64,000 nucleotides of DNA from NCBI GenBank assembly GCA_910575405.1, contig CAJTER010000007.1, positions 44,874 to 108,873 on the forward strand, given 5' to 3'. The notes below the pieces were generated by a model. The model had not been told where the DNA came from and ran no database searches. It saw nothing but the letters and a program-made list of their open reading frames with translations. This DNA is from Clostridia bacterium. Its GTDB lineage: Bacteria; Bacillota; Clostridia; Peptostreptococcales; Anaerovoracaceae. This document shows, piece after piece, positions 24,869-36,195 of the stretch (the stretch's first letter is position 1; the number at the start of each line of letters is the position of its first letter). The position numbers were made by a program, and so were the translations under genes.

Positions 24869-26302
24869 TTACAACTGATTGTACTCCTCGATGAGCCTGT
24901 TTTTCATTTCCCAAAGTTCTTTTGATAAATCCACATAGTAAACTTGCGGATTTTCCAGACGGAGGGTCTCTTCCCATAGCGTTGAAATCTGCTGCCTGCA
25001 GTAATCCCTTATTTCATCAATAGACGGACTCTGATAAATACAGGTTCCCTTGTCAAACACCTGAACCCGCAAATTTCTCACATAAAAATTGTTGACTTTT
25101 TTTCTTTTCCATACTGCCCTCGGGTCAAAGATTTCATAATCATCCCCCTCCGGGATGGCCTCTCCGTCCAGGGTAATGACATCAGCAACCGCTTTGTGGG
25201 TGTCCTTATCAAAGAGCCTGTAAACCGTCTTAAAGCCCGGGTTGGTGATCTTTTCAACGTTTTCGCTGATTTTCATTTTGGGAATCATAACCCCATCCTT
25301 TTCCAACGCCGAAAGCTTATAGACTCCACCGAATACTGGTTCCGATCTGGCAGTAATCAGCCTTTCGCCCACGCCAAAGGAATCAATACACGCGCCCTCT
25401 ACAATAACATCCTGAATAATATATTCATCCAGAGAATTGGAAACGACGATCTTACAATCCTGGTGACCGGCCTTATCCAGCATTTTGCGCGCCTGTTTTG
25501 TCAGATAGGCCACATCACCGCTGTCAATGCGGATTCCCTTGTTTTTTGGCTGCAGCTCGTCAAAGACCCTGATAGCTGCCGGAACTCCGCTTTTCAGCAC
25601 ATTGTATGTGTCTACTAAAAGTGTGCAGTTTTCCGGGTAGATTTCCGCGTATTTTCGGAAGGCTTCATATTCGCTTGGATACATCTGAACCCAGCTGTGG
25701 GCCATTGTCCCCAGAGCCGAGACTCCATAATCCCTGTCCGCAATAGCACAGGCAGTTCCTGCGCAGCCTCCAATATAGGCTGCCCTCGCACCGTAGATAG
25801 CTGCCGATCCTCCGTGAGCGCGACGAGTGCCAAACTCCATTACAGGCCGGCCTCCTGCAGCCCTTACGATCCGGCTCGCTTTTGTGGCGATGAGGCTCTG
25901 ATGGTTGATTAAAAGCAAAATCATCGTCTCCACGAACTGTGCCTGGATAACAGGTCCTCTTACCGTAACCATAGGCTCTCCCGGAAAAATCGGCGTTCCC
26001 TCAGGGATGGCCCACACATCACATACGAATTCAAAGCTCTTTAAATACTCCAAAAATGCATTGCTGAACATATGCTTTTCTTTTAAAAACTCAATATCTT
26101 CATCTGTAAAATTCAGGTTCTCCAGATAATTGATAACCTGCTCCAGTCCCGCCATAACCGCATATCCGCCGTTATCCGGAATCTGTCTGAAAAACATATC
26201 AAAATACGCAATATCTTCTGCCATACCTGATTCAAAATAGCCATTTGCCATGGTTATTTCATAAAAATCAGTCAGCATTGTCAAATTCATTTTTTCAACC
26301 AT
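24869..26302 (-). CDS. pncB: Nicotinate phosphoribosyltransferase
   Basis: A 477-residue enzyme that joins nicotinate to PRPP in the NAD salvage pathway. Diagnostic segments are LTDFYEITMANGYF at the N-terminus, FGTRRAHG (substrate-binding), ALGTMAHSWVQ with the His phosphorylated during ATP coupling, IRIDSGDVAYL and FGVGERLITA. Length suits the long Gram-positive type. Its ATG overlaps the EamA stop as TGATG, so it is translated with the preceding transporter; the operon is uvrB-uvrA-eamA-pncB. Confidence 0.96.
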   Translation of the reverse strand: MVEKMNLTMLTDFYEITMANGYFESGMAEDIAYFDMFFRQIPDNGGYAVMAGLEQVINYLENLNFTDEDIEFLKEKHMFSNAFLEYLKSFEFVCDVWAIPEGTPIFPGEPMVTVRGPVIQAQFVETMILLLINHQSLIATKASRIVRAAGGRPVMEFGTRRAHGGSAAIYGARAAYIGGCAGTACAIADRDYGVSALGTMAHSWVQMYPSEYEAFRKYAEIYPENCTLLVDTYNVLKSGVPAAIRVFDELQPKNKGIRIDSGDVAYLTKQARKMLDKAGHQDCKIVVSNSLDEYIIQDVIVEGACIDSFGVGERLITARSEPVFGGVYKLSALEKDGVMIPKMKISENVEKITNPGFKTVYRLFDKDTHKAVADVITLDGEAIPEGDDYEIFDPRAVWKRKKVNNFYVRNLRVQVFDKGTCIYQSPSIDEIRDYCRQQISTLWEETLRLENPQVYYVDLSKELWEMKNRLIEEYNQL

Positions 26303-27252
26303 CAGGATAATTCCTCCATTTTTCCTTTTTCTTTAATAACGACACAGGCCGCTATTATTACGAGAACTCCCCCTGCCAGCTGCAGCCCGGAAATTGATTC
26401 ATTCAGCATCAGCCATCCGAAAAATGTACTTGTAATGGGCAGGAAATTGGAAAACAGCGCCGTTGAAGTAGGTCCGATCACATGCAACGCGCGAACCGTA
26501 ATCATAAATCCCAGCCCTGCATTCACGAGGCCTAAATACAGCAAACTGCCGATGATCCCCGGTGTAAATGCCGCAAAAGAGGGCATCGTATGAATCGCGT
26601 AGGGCAGAATCAAAAGGGCTGTACAAATAAGCTGCGTACAGGTCAGCGTAATGCTCGTATACTTTTCATGCAGGGATGCAGTTAGGAAGTTGTAGGCATT
26701 CCAGGAAAATACAGCGCCAAAAGCCAGCAGGTATCCGATGATCCGCCCCTGAAACAGGATCTGAAAATCCACGCCAATAACCAGCACAATACCAAAAATA
26801 CAAACTGCAATTCCAATCACCATAGCCCTTGTTACTCTGCGCTTAAACAGCACCTTTTCAATAATAATGGACAGCGCCGGAACGAAGGCTAGAATAATCG
26901 TAATCAGCGAAACAGGCATATAATCCATAGCCGTATATTCACAAAAGTAATAAATAATTTCCCCGCACAGGGAGCAGAGAATGAACAGCGGAATGTCCTT
27001 TTTCCGCACCATTCCCTTTCGATCGGTCTTCATCTTGATGGTAAATACCAGAATCAGGCCGATAAAATATTTCAAAAACAGCAACGTCAGGGGCTCAAAA
27101 AGCTTCAGCACATTTTTGGCCACTACATAGTCAAAGCCCCAGGCAGTTACCAATAGCGACATGAGCACATATGTGAGCAGTTTCTCTTTCTTATATCGTT
27201 TCTCTTTTACCTCACCTTTATCCTGCTTTTCTTCATTTTGTTGCGTGCACAA
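26302..27252 (-). CDS. EamA/DMT-family membrane transporter
   Basis: A 316-residue permease with ten predicted membrane helices in two five-helix halves, the layout of EamA drug/metabolite transporters. A basic N-terminal tail of about 30 residues precedes the first helix. Substrate unknown; coupling to pncB might hint at a nicotinate-related compound, but this is inference only. The start TTG at 27252 lies four bases after the uvrA stop with AGGTGA just upstream; no better ATG precedes the first helix. Confidence 0.83.
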   Translation of the reverse strand: MCTQQNEEKQDKGEVKEKRYKKEKLLTYVLMSLLVTAWGFDYVVAKNVLKLFEPLTLLFLKYFIGLILVFTIKMKTDRKGMVRKKDIPLFILCSLCGEIIYYFCEYTAMDYMPVSLITIILAFVPALSIIIEKVLFKRRVTRAMVIGIAVCIFGIVLVIGVDFQILFQGRIIGYLLAFGAVFSWNAYNFLTASLHEKYTSITLTCTQLICTALLILPYAIHTMPSFAAFTPGIIGSLLYLGLVNAGLGFMITVRALHVIGPTSTALFSNFLPITSTFFGWLMLNESISGLQLAGGVLVIIAACVVIKEKGKMEELS

Positions 27253-27256
27253 AATT

Positions 27257-30109
27257 TCACCTGCTTTCTTCCTTTGCTAAAACCTTTTTCAGGAATTGTC
27301 CGGTATAGGATTCCGGTATCCCTGCCACCTCTTCCGGCTTTCCTTCCGCAACAATTCTGCCACCCCGAAAGCCGCCGTCCGGCCCCAGATCAATAATGTG
27401 ATCCGCCCTTTTTATAACATCCAAATTATGTTCGATCACTACAACCGTATTTCCGCAGTCCACAAGCGTGTCTAGCACCTGCAGCAGCTTGTCCACATCC
27501 GCAAAATGAAGACCTGTAGTTGGCTCATCCAGAATATACAGCGTCTTTCCTGTGCTGCGCTTTGACAGCTCAGAAGCCAGCTTGATCCGCTGGGCCTCTC
27601 CGCCAGAAAGCTGTGTGGAGGGCTGTCCCAGCTTGATATACCCAAGGCCTACCTGTTCCAGGGTTTCCAGCTGCCTTGCAATGACTGGTATATTCTGAAA
27701 AAAGTCCAAAGCCTCTGTTACATTCATATCCAGTACATCAAAAATGCTCTTGCCCTTATATTTCACCTCCAGAGTTTCCCGATTGTATCGTTTGCCCTTG
27801 CAGACCTCACAGGGAACATAAACATCTGGCAGGAAATGCATTTCAATTTTAATAATACCGTCTCCACTGCAGGCTTCGCATCTGCCGCCCTTCACGTTAA
27901 AGCTGAAGCGGCCCTTTTCGTACCCCCGAAGCTTTGCCTCCTGGGTCTGGGCAAAGAGATCCCGTATGGCAGTAAAGACTCCCGTATACGTAGCCGGGTT
28001 GGAGCGAGGCGTTCTGCCGATAGGCGATTGGTTGATGTCGATGACTTTATCAATATTCTCAAGACCTATAATTGCTTTATGCGCTCCTGCTTTTGCCTTT
28101 GTTCCATTTGTCTGGGCCGCTGCGCCTTTGTAAAGGATTTCGTTGACCAGGCTGCTCTTGCCTGAGCCGGAAACTCCTGTAACGCAGACCAGTTTTCCCA
28201 GAGGAATTGTGACGTCTATCTTTTTCAGGTTATTTTCTGCCGCGCCCTTTATCTGAATTTCCAGCCCGTTTCCTTCCCTCCGCTTTTGTGGAAGCCCGAT
28301 TTTGCGCTTTCCGCTGAGATACATGCCCGTCAGGGAGCGTTTGTTCTTTTTGATGTCCTCCACCGTTCCCTCAGCTACCAGCTCTCCACCGTGGATTCCG
28401 GCTTCCGGCCCAATGTCGATAATGTGGTCAGCCGCATACATAGTATCCTCGTCATGCTCTACTACGATAAGTGTATTTCCAATATCCGTCAGATGACGCA
28501 GCGTTGCCAGCAGCTTTTCGTTATCCTTCTGGTGCAGGCCAATGCTGGGCTCATCCAGAATATACAAAACTCCTACCAGGCTGGAGCCAATCTGGGTCGC
28601 AAGGCGAATTCGCTGTGATTCGCCGCCGGAAAGAGTCCCGGAGGAACGAGAAAGAGTCAGGTAATCCAGCCCAACATCGATGAGAAAGCTCAGGCGCGCT
28701 TTAATCTCTTTTAAAATCTGATCCGCAATCATCCGTTCCTTTTCCGAAAGCTGTAGCGCTTTCACAAAGTCAAGGGCATCCCGCACAGAAAGATCGCAAA
28801 GCTGAGCGATGTTCTTATCCCCTACTGTAACTGCCAGAATTTCCGGCCGCAGCCGCTTTCCGCCGCAGGTCTCACATGGACTGACAGACATGAATTTGCG
28901 CATTTTATCTTTGATAAAATCCGAATTGGTTTCTCTGTAGCGCCGTTCCAGATTGTTGATAATTCCTTCAAAAGGGTGATCCCGGTAGGATTCGGAACCA
29001 TTATTACGGCTCTTGTAATAATATTTCAAGTGGCGCTTTCCCGTGCCGTAGAGCAGCTCCTGCTTGAATTTTTTCGGAAGCTGGTTGTACGGCGTGTTGA
29101 TATCCACTCCATGGTATTCTGCCAGAGCATCGATCATCTGCCGGTAAAAGCCCGAGAATTCCATGGAAGCAAAGATGGTTGAAAGGCACCCTTGAGGAAT
29201 ACTCTTATCCTGATCCGATATAATCAAGTCCGGATCGATCTTCTCATTAAAACCCAGTCCATTGCAGTCCGGACAGGCGCCAAATGGATTATTAAAGGAA
29301 AACATGCGGGGTTCTAATTCCGCTACGCTGACACCATGCTCCGGACAGGCCAGACTGGTGCTGAAAATTTTATCATAGACCTTGTCCCCCTGCTGGATAT
29401 GGGCCACAACAAGACCGTCCCCATGGGAAATCGACAGTTCGCAGGCCTCTGCCAGGCGCGCTTCTACCCCTTCCTTGACAATAATGCGATCCACGACAAT
29501 TTCAATGATATGCTTTAAATTCTTTTCCAGCTTGATCTCCTCTTCATTAATCTGCCGTATTTCCCCGTCAATTCTGGCCCTGGTAAAGCCCTCCTTTCGG
29601 ATCCGTTCGATGATTTTTTCGTGTTCACCCTTTCTCTGCCGTACCACCGGCGCCAGCATGGTGATTCTGGTCCCTTCTCCCAACTCCATCAGATTATCTA
29701 CGATTTGATCCACTGACTGACTGGAAATTTCCTTTCCACAAACAGGACAGTGAGGAATTCCAATGCGGGCATACATCAGCCTCAGATAATCATATATTTC
29801 CGTCACAGTACCGACTGTGGATCTGGGGTTTTTGCTGGTAGTCTTCTGGTCAATGGAAATAGCCGGAGACAGCCCCTCAATGTACTCTACATTTGGCTTT
29901 TCCATCTGCCCCAGGAATTGCCTGGCATAAGCGGAAAGGCTCTCTACGTAGCGCCTCTGCCCCTCTGCATAAATGGTATCAAATGCCAGTGACGACTTTC
30001 CGGAACCAGAAAGTCCTGTGAGCACCACCAGCTTATCTCTGGGTATGGTAACATCAATATTTTTCAAGTTGTTTTCATTTGCACCTTTAATCGTAATATC
30101 TTTTGCCAT
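27257..30109 (-). CDS. uvrA: Excinuclease ABC subunit A
   Basis: A 950-residue nucleotide excision repair ATPase that finds DNA damage and loads UvrB. It carries two ABC modules: Walker [10 protein letters not shown] and signature LSGGESQR in the first, GVSGSGKSS and LSGGEAQR in the second. CPVCGKE marks the first zinc module; CEACSGDG and CEVCKGKR form the second zinc finger. The length is normal. It starts 11 bases after the uvrB stop. Confidence 0.98.
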   Translation of the reverse strand: MAKDITIKGANENNLKNIDVTIPRDKLVVLTGLSGSGKSSLAFDTIYAEGQRRYVESLSAYARQFLGQMEKPNVEYIEGLSPAISIDQKTTSKNPRSTVGTVTEIYDYLRLMYARIGIPHCPVCGKEISSQSVDQIVDNLMELGEGTRITMLAPVVRQRKGEHEKIIERIRKEGFTRARIDGEIRQINEEEIKLEKNLKHIIEIVVDRIIVKEGVEARLAEACELSISHGDGLVVAHIQQGDKVYDKIFSTSLACPEHGVSVAELEPRMFSFNNPFGACPDCNGLGFNEKIDPDLIISDQDKSIPQGCLSTIFASMEFSGFYRQMIDALAEYHGVDINTPYNQLPKKFKQELLYGTGKRHLKYYYKSRNNGSESYRDHPFEGIINNLERRYRETNSDFIKDKMRKFMSVSPCETCGGKRLRPEILAVTVGDKNIAQLCDLSVRDALDFVKALQLSEKERMIADQILKEIKARLSFLIDVGLDYLTLSRSSGTLSGGESQRIRLATQIGSSLVGVLYILDEPSIGLHQKDNEKLLATLRHLTDIGNTLIVVEHDEDTMYAADHIIDIGPEAGIHGGELVAEGTVEDIKKNKRSLTGMYLSGKRKIGLPQKRREGNGLEIQIKGAAENNLKKIDVTIPLGKLVCVTGVSGSGKSSLVNEILYKGAAAQTNGTKAKAGAHKAIIGLENIDKVIDINQSPIGRTPRSNPATYTGVFTAIRDLFAQTQEAKLRGYEKGRFSFNVKGGRCEACSGDGIIKIEMHFLPDVYVPCEVCKGKRYNRETLEVKYKGKSIFDVLDMNVTEALDFFQNIPVIARQLETLEQVGLGYIKLGQPSTQLSGGEAQRIKLASELSKRSTGKTLYILDEPTTGLHFADVDKLLQVLDTLVDCGNTVVVIEHNLDVIKRADHIIDLGPDGGFRGGRIVAEGKPEEVAGIPESYTGQFLKKVLAKEESR

Positions 30110-30120
30110 CGCTTCCCCCG

Positions 30121-32103
30121 TTATAATTTTACTTTATACTCAAAAATCTGATCCCGCAGCAGAGCCGCCCGCTCAAACTGCAGATCCGCTGCCGCCTGCT
30201 TCATTTCCTTTTCCAGCTTTTTGATATAATCCTTCAATTCTTTTTTCGTCAGCTCCAGCGGACTCTTGCCGTGATACTGCGCTTCATCCTCTGCTGCCTT
30301 TGTGGCCTCGATCACTGCCCGGACGGATTTTTTAATTGTCTTCGGCGTAATGCCGTGCTCTTTATTATAAGCATCCTGTATTCTGCGCCGCCGCTCCGTT
30401 TCTTCAATGGAAACCTTCATGGCAGGGCTGATGCTGTCCGCATACATGATAACACGCCCCTCCGCATGGCGCGCTGCCCGGCCGATAGTCTGTATGAGAG
30501 AGGTCTCTGTGCGCAGGAAGCCTTCTTTATCTGCATCTAAGATCGCCACCAGGGAAACCTCCGGTATATCCAGGCCTTCTCTCAGCAGATTAATTCCTAC
30601 TAAAACATCAAACACATCCATTCTCAGATCCCGCAGGATTTCCATTCGTTCCAGAGTATCCACCTCCGAGTGAAGATAGCGGACACGGATTCCCGCATTC
30701 TTGAGGTAATCCGTCAGACTTTCCGCCATTTTCTTGGTCAGAGTTGTTACAAGAACCTTTTCTCCTATTTCCGTTGTCTTATTAATTTCTCCAATCAGAT
30801 GATCAATTTGCCCCTCGCTCTGCTGGATTTGTATCTTGGGATCCAAAAGCCCTGTAGGCCGGATAATCTGCTCAGCCGTAATGCCGCCGCTCTCTTCCTT
30901 TTCATACGGTCCAGGTGTCGCGCTTACATAAATACACTGATTGGCCAGCTTCTGAAACTCTTCGAACTGAAGCGGTCTGTTGTCCAGCGCTGAAGGAAGC
31001 CGGAACCCGTATTCTACAAGGGAACTTTTTCTAGATCGATCCCCCGCATACATGGCCCTCAGCTGAGGAAGCATGACGTGAGATTCGTCGATCATAATGA
31101 GAAAATCATCCGGAAAATAGTCGATCAGGGTATAAGGCCGGGTACCAGCCGGCAGCCGGTTTATATGTCTTGAATAATTCTCAATGCCCTTGCAGCTTCC
31201 GATTTCCCGCAGCATTTCGATATCGTATCTGGTTCGCTGTTCAATTCGCTGGGCTTCGATGAGCTTGCCCCTGTCCTTAAACCACTGAACTCTCTCTCCA
31301 AGCTCCTCTGTAATCGTCAGGGCGGCCTGTTCAATATTTTCCTTTGTCGTCACATAATGAGACGCAGGATAAACTGCCACATGGTTTCTCAGGCCCAGGA
31401 TTTCTCCGGTCACCGGATTGATCTCCTTTATGGACTCCACCTCATCGCCAAACAGCTCTACACGCACTGCGCTTTCCGCACCTGCCGGATAGATATCAAT
31501 AATATCGCCCCGCACACGAAATGTCCCCCTGCTAAAGCCCATATCATTTCTTGTATACTGGATATCCACCAGCTTTCTTAGAATATCCTGCCGATCCCGC
31601 TCCATACCTGGCCGCAGGGACAGTACCTGATTTTCATAGTCCACCGGGCTTCCCAGGCCGTAAATACAGGAGACACTTGCTACGATGATAACATCGGTCC
31701 GCTCCGAAAGCGCAGCTGTAGCCGAATGCCGCAGCTTTTCGATTTCCTCGTTAATGTCCGAGTCTTTCTCAATATAGGTATCAGTAGAGGGCACGTATGC
31801 TTCCGGCTGGTAATAGTCATAGTAGCTTACAAAATACTCCACCGCATTATCCGGGAAAAATTCTTTGAACTCTCCATGAAGCTGTGCTGCCAGGGTCTTG
31901 TTGTGGGAAATCACCAGAGTGGGCTTTTGCACTCTCTCAATGATGTTGGCCATGGTAAAGGTTTTCCCGGAGCCAGTAACGCCCATCAGAGTCTGGTGTT
32001 TTTTTCCTTCCAGCACGCCGCGGGCCAATGTGTCAATTGCACATGGCTGATCGCCCATGGGTTTGTATTCCGAAGCTATCTTAAAAAGCCGTTCCTCTCG
32101 CAT
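30121..32103 (-). CDS. uvrB: Excinuclease ABC subunit B
   Basis: A 660-residue helicase-like repair protein. Walker A is GVTGSGKTF, the beta-hairpin segment reads [20 protein letters not shown] with its conserved tyrosines, the DEAD-type box is [10 protein letters not shown], and motif VI is QTIGRAARH. The C-terminal UVR motif (about 620-655) binds UvrC. The ATG at 32103 is chosen because [15 protein letters not shown] matches the family start; GTG at 32124 is weaker. It begins the uvrB-uvrA-eamA-pncB operon. No uvrC is present in the window. Confidence 0.97.
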   Translation of the reverse strand: MREERLFKIASEYKPMGDQPCAIDTLARGVLEGKKHQTLMGVTGSGKTFTMANIIERVQKPTLVISHNKTLAAQLHGEFKEFFPDNAVEYFVSYYDYYQPEAYVPSTDTYIEKDSDINEEIEKLRHSATAALSERTDVIIVASVSCIYGLGSPVDYENQVLSLRPGMERDRQDILRKLVDIQYTRNDMGFSRGTFRVRGDIIDIYPAGAESAVRVELFGDEVESIKEINPVTGEILGLRNHVAVYPASHYVTTKENIEQAALTITEELGERVQWFKDRGKLIEAQRIEQRTRYDIEMLREIGSCKGIENYSRHINRLPAGTRPYTLIDYFPDDFLIMIDESHVMLPQLRAMYAGDRSRKSSLVEYGFRLPSALDNRPLQFEEFQKLANQCIYVSATPGPYEKEESGGITAEQIIRPTGLLDPKIQIQQSEGQIDHLIGEINKTTEIGEKVLVTTLTKKMAESLTDYLKNAGIRVRYLHSEVDTLERMEILRDLRMDVFDVLVGINLLREGLDIPEVSLVAILDADKEGFLRTETSLIQTIGRAARHAEGRVIMYADSISPAMKVSIEETERRRRIQDAYNKEHGITPKTIKKSVRAVIEATKAAEDEAQYHGKSPLELTKKELKDYIKKLEKEMKQAAADLQFERAALLRDQIFEYKVKL

Positions 32104-32177
32104 AATCGCAACCATTCCTTTCACGTTTCATTGAAAATGTTTCTCCTGTCCAACCCATAGTATACCATTATGCGCAA

Positions 32178-32222
32178 AAAAAGTACAGACAAAAAGGAAC
32201 GTTTGTTCTGTACTTTTTCATT
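32178..32222 (-). terminator. Terminator after the acyl-CoA synthetase gene
   Basis: AAAAAGTACAGA pairs with TCTGTACTTTTT; on the minus strand a run of seven T follows. It separates the synthetase from the uvrB operon. Confidence 0.85.
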
Positions 32223-32297
32223 TTTTCTAATGTCATCAACAGTTGCCCCTCCAGCGGGAGCTGCTTCTGTGTGTATCCCCAGAGCGACAGCTGCCGA

Positions 32298-33947
32298 TTA
32301 TCCCTTCAGCTTGTTGTGCTGGATCTTGCCGCTGATGGTCTTGGGCAGCTCTTCCCAGAATTCAATATATCTGGGATACTTGTAGCTGGCCATTTTCTTT
32401 CTGGCATAGCGCTGGATCTCCTTTTTCAGATCATCCGTGCCCTCAATACCTTCTACCAGCACGATGCACGCCTTGATCACCTGCCCCCGGATCTTTCCCG
32501 GAATTGAGGTCACGCCGCATTCCAGAACATAGGGAAGCTCCATAAGCACACTTTCGATTTCAAAAGGACCGATGCGGTAACCGGCGGACTTGATAACATC
32601 ATCATCCCGCCCTACATACCAGTAATAGCCATCCTCGTCCTTCCAGGCCGTATCGCCGGTATGGTAGATACCATTGTTCCAGGCCTGTCTGGTCAGTTCT
32701 TTACTGCGGTAATAGCCGTCAAAAAGCCCTATTGGTATTTTTTTGCCTGTCCGAATTACAATTTCTCCCTTTTCTCCTGCAGGTACCGGGCGGCCGTCCT
32801 CTCCAAGCAGCTCTACGTCATACAATGGCGTCGGCTTTCCCATGGATCCGGCTTTTGGCTCCATCCCCTTCAAAGTTCCCACAGCCAGCGTCATTTCCGT
32901 CTGACCAAAGCCCTCGTGAAGGGAAAGCCCCGTCACCTTTTTGAACTGGTTGAATACTTCGGCATTAAGCGCTTCTCCGGCTGTTGTAACATGCTTTAAA
33001 TGGCTGAAGTCATATTTGGAAAAATCCTTTTTTATCATCATCCGATAAACCGTGGGCGCCGCACAGAAGGTTGTAATCTGATAGCGGGCAATCATATCCA
33101 TGATTTCCCCGGCATCAAAGCTGTCCATATCATAGGTAAAAACCGCAGCCTCACACAGCCACTGTCCGTACAGCTTGCCCCACAGCGCTTTTCCCCAGCC
33201 TGTATCCGAAATCGTAAAATGAATCCCGTCCGGATCTACCTGGTGCCAGTATTTTGCTGTTATAAAGTGGCCCAGAGGATAGAGAAAATCATGGATAGCA
33301 ATTTTGGGATAGCCCGTTGTACCGGATGTAAAGAACATAATGGAAGGTTCTTTCCCGCAGGCTCGCTGCTCAGGGACAAAAGGTCCGCTGAACTGCTGGA
33401 TACCGCTGTCAAAAGAATTCCAGCCTTCCCGCTTTCCTCTTACAATAATTTTTATAATCTCCTCTGGTACTGTCTCCATGGCCAGTTCAACCTGATAAGC
33501 CACATTATCGTCCGCCGTACACACGATGGCCTTGACGCCAGCCGCTTTAAAACGATATTCAAAGTCATGCTGCTTCATCAGGTTCGTAGCCGGAATCGCC
33601 ACTGCTCCCAGCTTATGAAGACCTAAAATAGCAAACCAAAACTGGTAATGGCGCTTCATGACCAGCATAACCCGGTCACCCTTTCCGATCCCCAGGGATT
33701 GGAAATAGGCGGCTGCTTTTGAAGAATATTTACTCATATCTCCAAATGTAAACTCTCGCTTTCTTTTATTTTTGGCTATATGAAGCATTGCCAGTTTATC
33801 CGGCTGCTGCTCGGCCAGTTTGTCCACAATATCAAAGGCAAAATTGAAACTCTCAATATTTTTAAAATCAATGGATTGAAGCCGCCCTCCCGCATCCTCA
33901 ACCGCATCAATGTAAGTTTCATAAATAAAATGTCGTTTGTTTTCCAT
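32298..33947 (-). CDS. AMP-forming acyl-CoA synthetase (medium-chain/ACSM-like)
   Basis: A 549-residue adenylate-forming enzyme that activates a carboxylic acid with ATP and CoA. The P-loop-like motif is FFTSGTTGYPK, followed by GEALNAEVFNQF, the EGFGQTE aromatic/adenine motif, TGDTAWKDEDGYYWYVGRDD and the C-terminal lysine in PKTISGKIQ. The sequence resembles acetyl-/medium-chain acyl-CoA synthetases more than fatty-acid FadD types; the acid is not predictable. It is transcribed alone, from a consensus promoter about 210 bases upstream, with a 16-bp palindrome in its leader. Confidence 0.9.
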   Translation of the reverse strand: MENKRHFIYETYIDAVEDAGGRLQSIDFKNIESFNFAFDIVDKLAEQQPDKLAMLHIAKNKRKREFTFGDMSKYSSKAAAYFQSLGIGKGDRVMLVMKRHYQFWFAILGLHKLGAVAIPATNLMKQHDFEYRFKAAGVKAIVCTADDNVAYQVELAMETVPEEIIKIIVRGKREGWNSFDSGIQQFSGPFVPEQRACGKEPSIMFFTSGTTGYPKIAIHDFLYPLGHFITAKYWHQVDPDGIHFTISDTGWGKALWGKLYGQWLCEAAVFTYDMDSFDAGEIMDMIARYQITTFCAAPTVYRMMIKKDFSKYDFSHLKHVTTAGEALNAEVFNQFKKVTGLSLHEGFGQTEMTLAVGTLKGMEPKAGSMGKPTPLYDVELLGEDGRPVPAGEKGEIVIRTGKKIPIGLFDGYYRSKELTRQAWNNGIYHTGDTAWKDEDGYYWYVGRDDDVIKSAGYRIGPFEIESVLMELPYVLECGVTSIPGKIRGQVIKACIVLVEGIEGTDDLKKEIQRYARKKMASYKYPRYIEFWEELPKTISGKIQHNKLKG

Positions 33948-34101
33948 CTGAGTTCCTCCATAAACCGAACCTGTTTTGATTATTATACTACGTATTGCTT
34001 CTAATTACCAGCAAAGCAGGGGTTTGGGTGTTAAATTCTGAAAAAAACCTGGAACGCCCCGCAGTATCTGGCTTTTTTGAAACCACTTTGCATTTTTATC
34101 A

Positions 34102-34117
34102 GTCCTATATATAGGAC
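34102..34117. promoter_or_regulatory. Perfect 16-bp palindrome in the acyl-CoA synthetase leader
   Basis: GTCCTATATATAGGAC is fully symmetric. It is nested in a wider inverted repeat, TGCATTT at 34089-34095 and AAATGCA at 34133-34139. It lies about 35-50 bases downstream of the predicted transcript start, a roadblock position for a repressor. Confidence 0.6.
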
Positions 34118-34158
34118 CTTATTTCAAAATACAAATGCATCTTAATGTAGTATTTAAA

Positions 34159-34187
34159 ATTATATTATAAGATATTAAAAATGTCAA
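34159..34187 (-). promoter_or_regulatory. Full-consensus SigA promoter
   Basis: On the minus strand TTGACA and TATAAT are both perfect and are separated by 17 bases. It directs transcription toward the acyl-CoA synthetase. The rest of the 310-base gap at 33948-34257 holds only the palindrome and the unassigned promoter of the plus-strand carboxypeptidase. Confidence 0.85.
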
Positions 34188-34257
34188 CAATGTTTCATTC
34201 TAATTTTTACCCAAATGAATAAAGTGATACAAATAAAAAAATCAAGGAGTTTCTTTT

Positions 34258-35217
34258 ATGCTGCGACACCCTGCCCCCTTGGAAAAAGGCGATTTTGCCG
34301 CTCTGACAGCCCCCGCCTCACCCGTTTCAGAGACTGTTCTTTCAGCTGCTGCTGATTCCCTTGAATTTCTGGGATTAAAACCGATTGTCATGCCTAGCTG
34401 CAGAATGGCGGATGGCTATCTGGCCGGTTCAGATGCCCAAAGAGCCGAGGATTTAAACAGAGCCTTTGCCGATCCTGCAATCCGGGGAATTTTTTGCATA
34501 CGCGGAGGATATGGCTCTGCCAGAATTCTGCCCCTTTTAGATATGGAAGTGATTCGAAATAATCCGAAAATCTTTATAGGCTACAGTGATATTACAGCCC
34601 TACATACGGCTTTTAATCAAATCTGCGGATTTGTAACCTTCCATGGACCTATGCCTGGAGAAAATTATGCTCTCCTGGATGTTTATTCTCTGGAAAGTCT
34701 GAAACGATTACTCTTTTTTCCAAAGGCTGAAGGTGAAATCGCAAATCCACCCGGAAAAAAGCTGCAAACCCTCTTTGCCGGGCAGGCGGAGGGCATTCTC
34801 ACAGGCGGGAATCTTACGGTACTTCAGTCCACCCTGGGATCACGCTATGAAGTTGACACAAAGGGAAAAATTCTGTTCCTAGAGGATACCGGCGAATCAC
34901 CTTACCGGCTGGACCGGGCGCTGACCTCTCTTGCTCTTGCCAGAAAACTGCGGGACTGCTCGGGGATCCTCTTGGGTACGTTTACAAACTGCCGGGATTC
35001 CTCTCCTGAGCATACGGCTGCTTCCCCGCAAAACTGTGCTGCAATGGATTCAAAGCTAAAAGAACGATTCTGCGAACTTCTGGCGCCCTGGGAAAAGCCA
35101 GTTGCCTTTCATATGCAAGCTGGACATATTGCTTCCCAATGTACGCTGCCCTTTGGAGCGCGAGTCTTCCTCAATGCCAGTAAGCAGGGAGCTTCTCTTT
35201 TCTATGCGAAAAAATAG
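34258..35217 (+). CDS. LD-carboxypeptidase-like protein (peptidase family S66)
   Basis: A 319-residue S66-family serine peptidase. The nucleophile is in IGYSDITALH after GIFCIRGGYGSARILP; the Glu follows in FLEDTGESPYRLDR, and the His in MQAGHIASQ, giving the Ser-Glu-His triad. Members are cytoplasmic LD-carboxypeptidases trimming D-Ala from recycled muropeptides, or MccF-type enzymes that inactivate microcin C-like compounds; the sequence does not separate these. No signal peptide. ATG at 34258 follows AAGGAG. Confidence 0.88.
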   Translation: MLRHPAPLEKGDFAALTAPASPVSETVLSAAADSLEFLGLKPIVMPSCRMADGYLAGSDAQRAEDLNRAFADPAIRGIFCIRGGYGSARILPLLDMEVIRNNPKIFIGYSDITALHTAFNQICGFVTFHGPMPGENYALLDVYSLESLKRLLFFPKAEGEIANPPGKKLQTLFAGQAEGILTGGNLTVLQSTLGSRYEVDTKGKILFLEDTGESPYRLDRALTSLALARKLRDCSGILLGTFTNCRDSSPEHTAASPQNCAAMDSKLKERFCELLAPWEKPVAFHMQAGHIASQCTLPFGARVFLNASKQGASLFYAKK

Positions 35218-35361
35218 CGACTTCCTGCAATTTTCCTTCTCTGTAAACTTACAGACTTCTGCCCACCATGTGCTGAAATATTGAAATATGCTGAAATCCA
35301 TTGAAATGAACGGTCATTCTGTTGTAAGATAGAGATATCAAAACTACGAAAGGAATTCACT

Positions 35362-36066
35362 ATGAGTACACACATTAACGCAGCCCAAACAGGCGATATT
35401 GCAGAAACCATCCTGCTGCCCGGGGATCCCCTCAGGGCAAAGTTTATTGCAGAAAATTATTTACAAAGTCCAAAGCTTTATAACGAAATCCGCGGAATGC
35501 TGGGATACACAGGAACTTATAAAGGTGTGCCAGTCTCGGTCCAGGGAACTGGTATGGGAATGCCCTCCATGGGTATCTATTCCTGGGAGCTCATTACGGA
35601 GTACAAGGTCCAAAACCTCATCCGCATCGGCACAGCCGGCTCATTCCACGAAAACATTAAAATCAAGGACATTGTCCTGGGGGTTGCGGCATCTACGGAC
35701 TCCAACTATGCCCACGCGTTTCATGTTCCGGGAACGTATGCCCCATGTGCCAGCTATGAGCTTCTATCAAAGGCCAGAGATGCTTCGGAAAAGCTGAACA
35801 TTCCTTTTAAAGCTGGAAATATTGTATCCTGCGATGTATTTTATGAATTTGATGACTGGTGGAAAAAATGGGCTGAAATGGGAATCATGGCAGTAGAAAT
35901 GGAAGCTGCCGCACTTTATATGAATGCCGCCTACAATCGTGTCAACGCTCTGGCCATGATGACCATCAGTGACCACTTTGTTACAGGAGAGCGTTCCTCA
36001 GCAGAAGAACGCCAGCATTCCTTTACGGAAATGATGGAGCTTGCCCTGGAGATTGCGGTAGGCTAG
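35362..36066 (+). CDS. deoD: Purine-nucleoside phosphorylase (DeoD type)
   Basis: A 234-residue hexameric-type phosphorylase that splits purine nucleosides with phosphate. Key features are STHINA with the His that contacts the neighbouring subunit's site, LLPGDPLRAKFIAEN (phosphate-binding), RIGTAGS, VEMEAAALY (ribose-binding Glu) and TISDHF with the catalytic Asp. ATG at 35362 has AAAGGA upstream. It is not followed by other nucleoside genes. Confidence 0.97.
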   Translation: MSTHINAAQTGDIAETILLPGDPLRAKFIAENYLQSPKLYNEIRGMLGYTGTYKGVPVSVQGTGMGMPSMGIYSWELITEYKVQNLIRIGTAGSFHENIKIKDIVLGVAASTDSNYAHAFHVPGTYAPCASYELLSKARDASEKLNIPFKAGNIVSCDVFYEFDDWWKKWAEMGIMAVEMEAAALYMNAAYNRVNALAMMTISDHFVTGERSSAEERQHSFTEMMELALEIAVG

Positions 36067-36195
36067 CATAGCACGCTGTTTTTTTCTCCCTTTTCATTTG
36101 CAGATTATTATGTTATACTGTTCTAATGTTATATTAATTTGCACATACATAAACCGTTATCTTGAAGGAATTCATGAATAAGGGAGGGACCTCCA

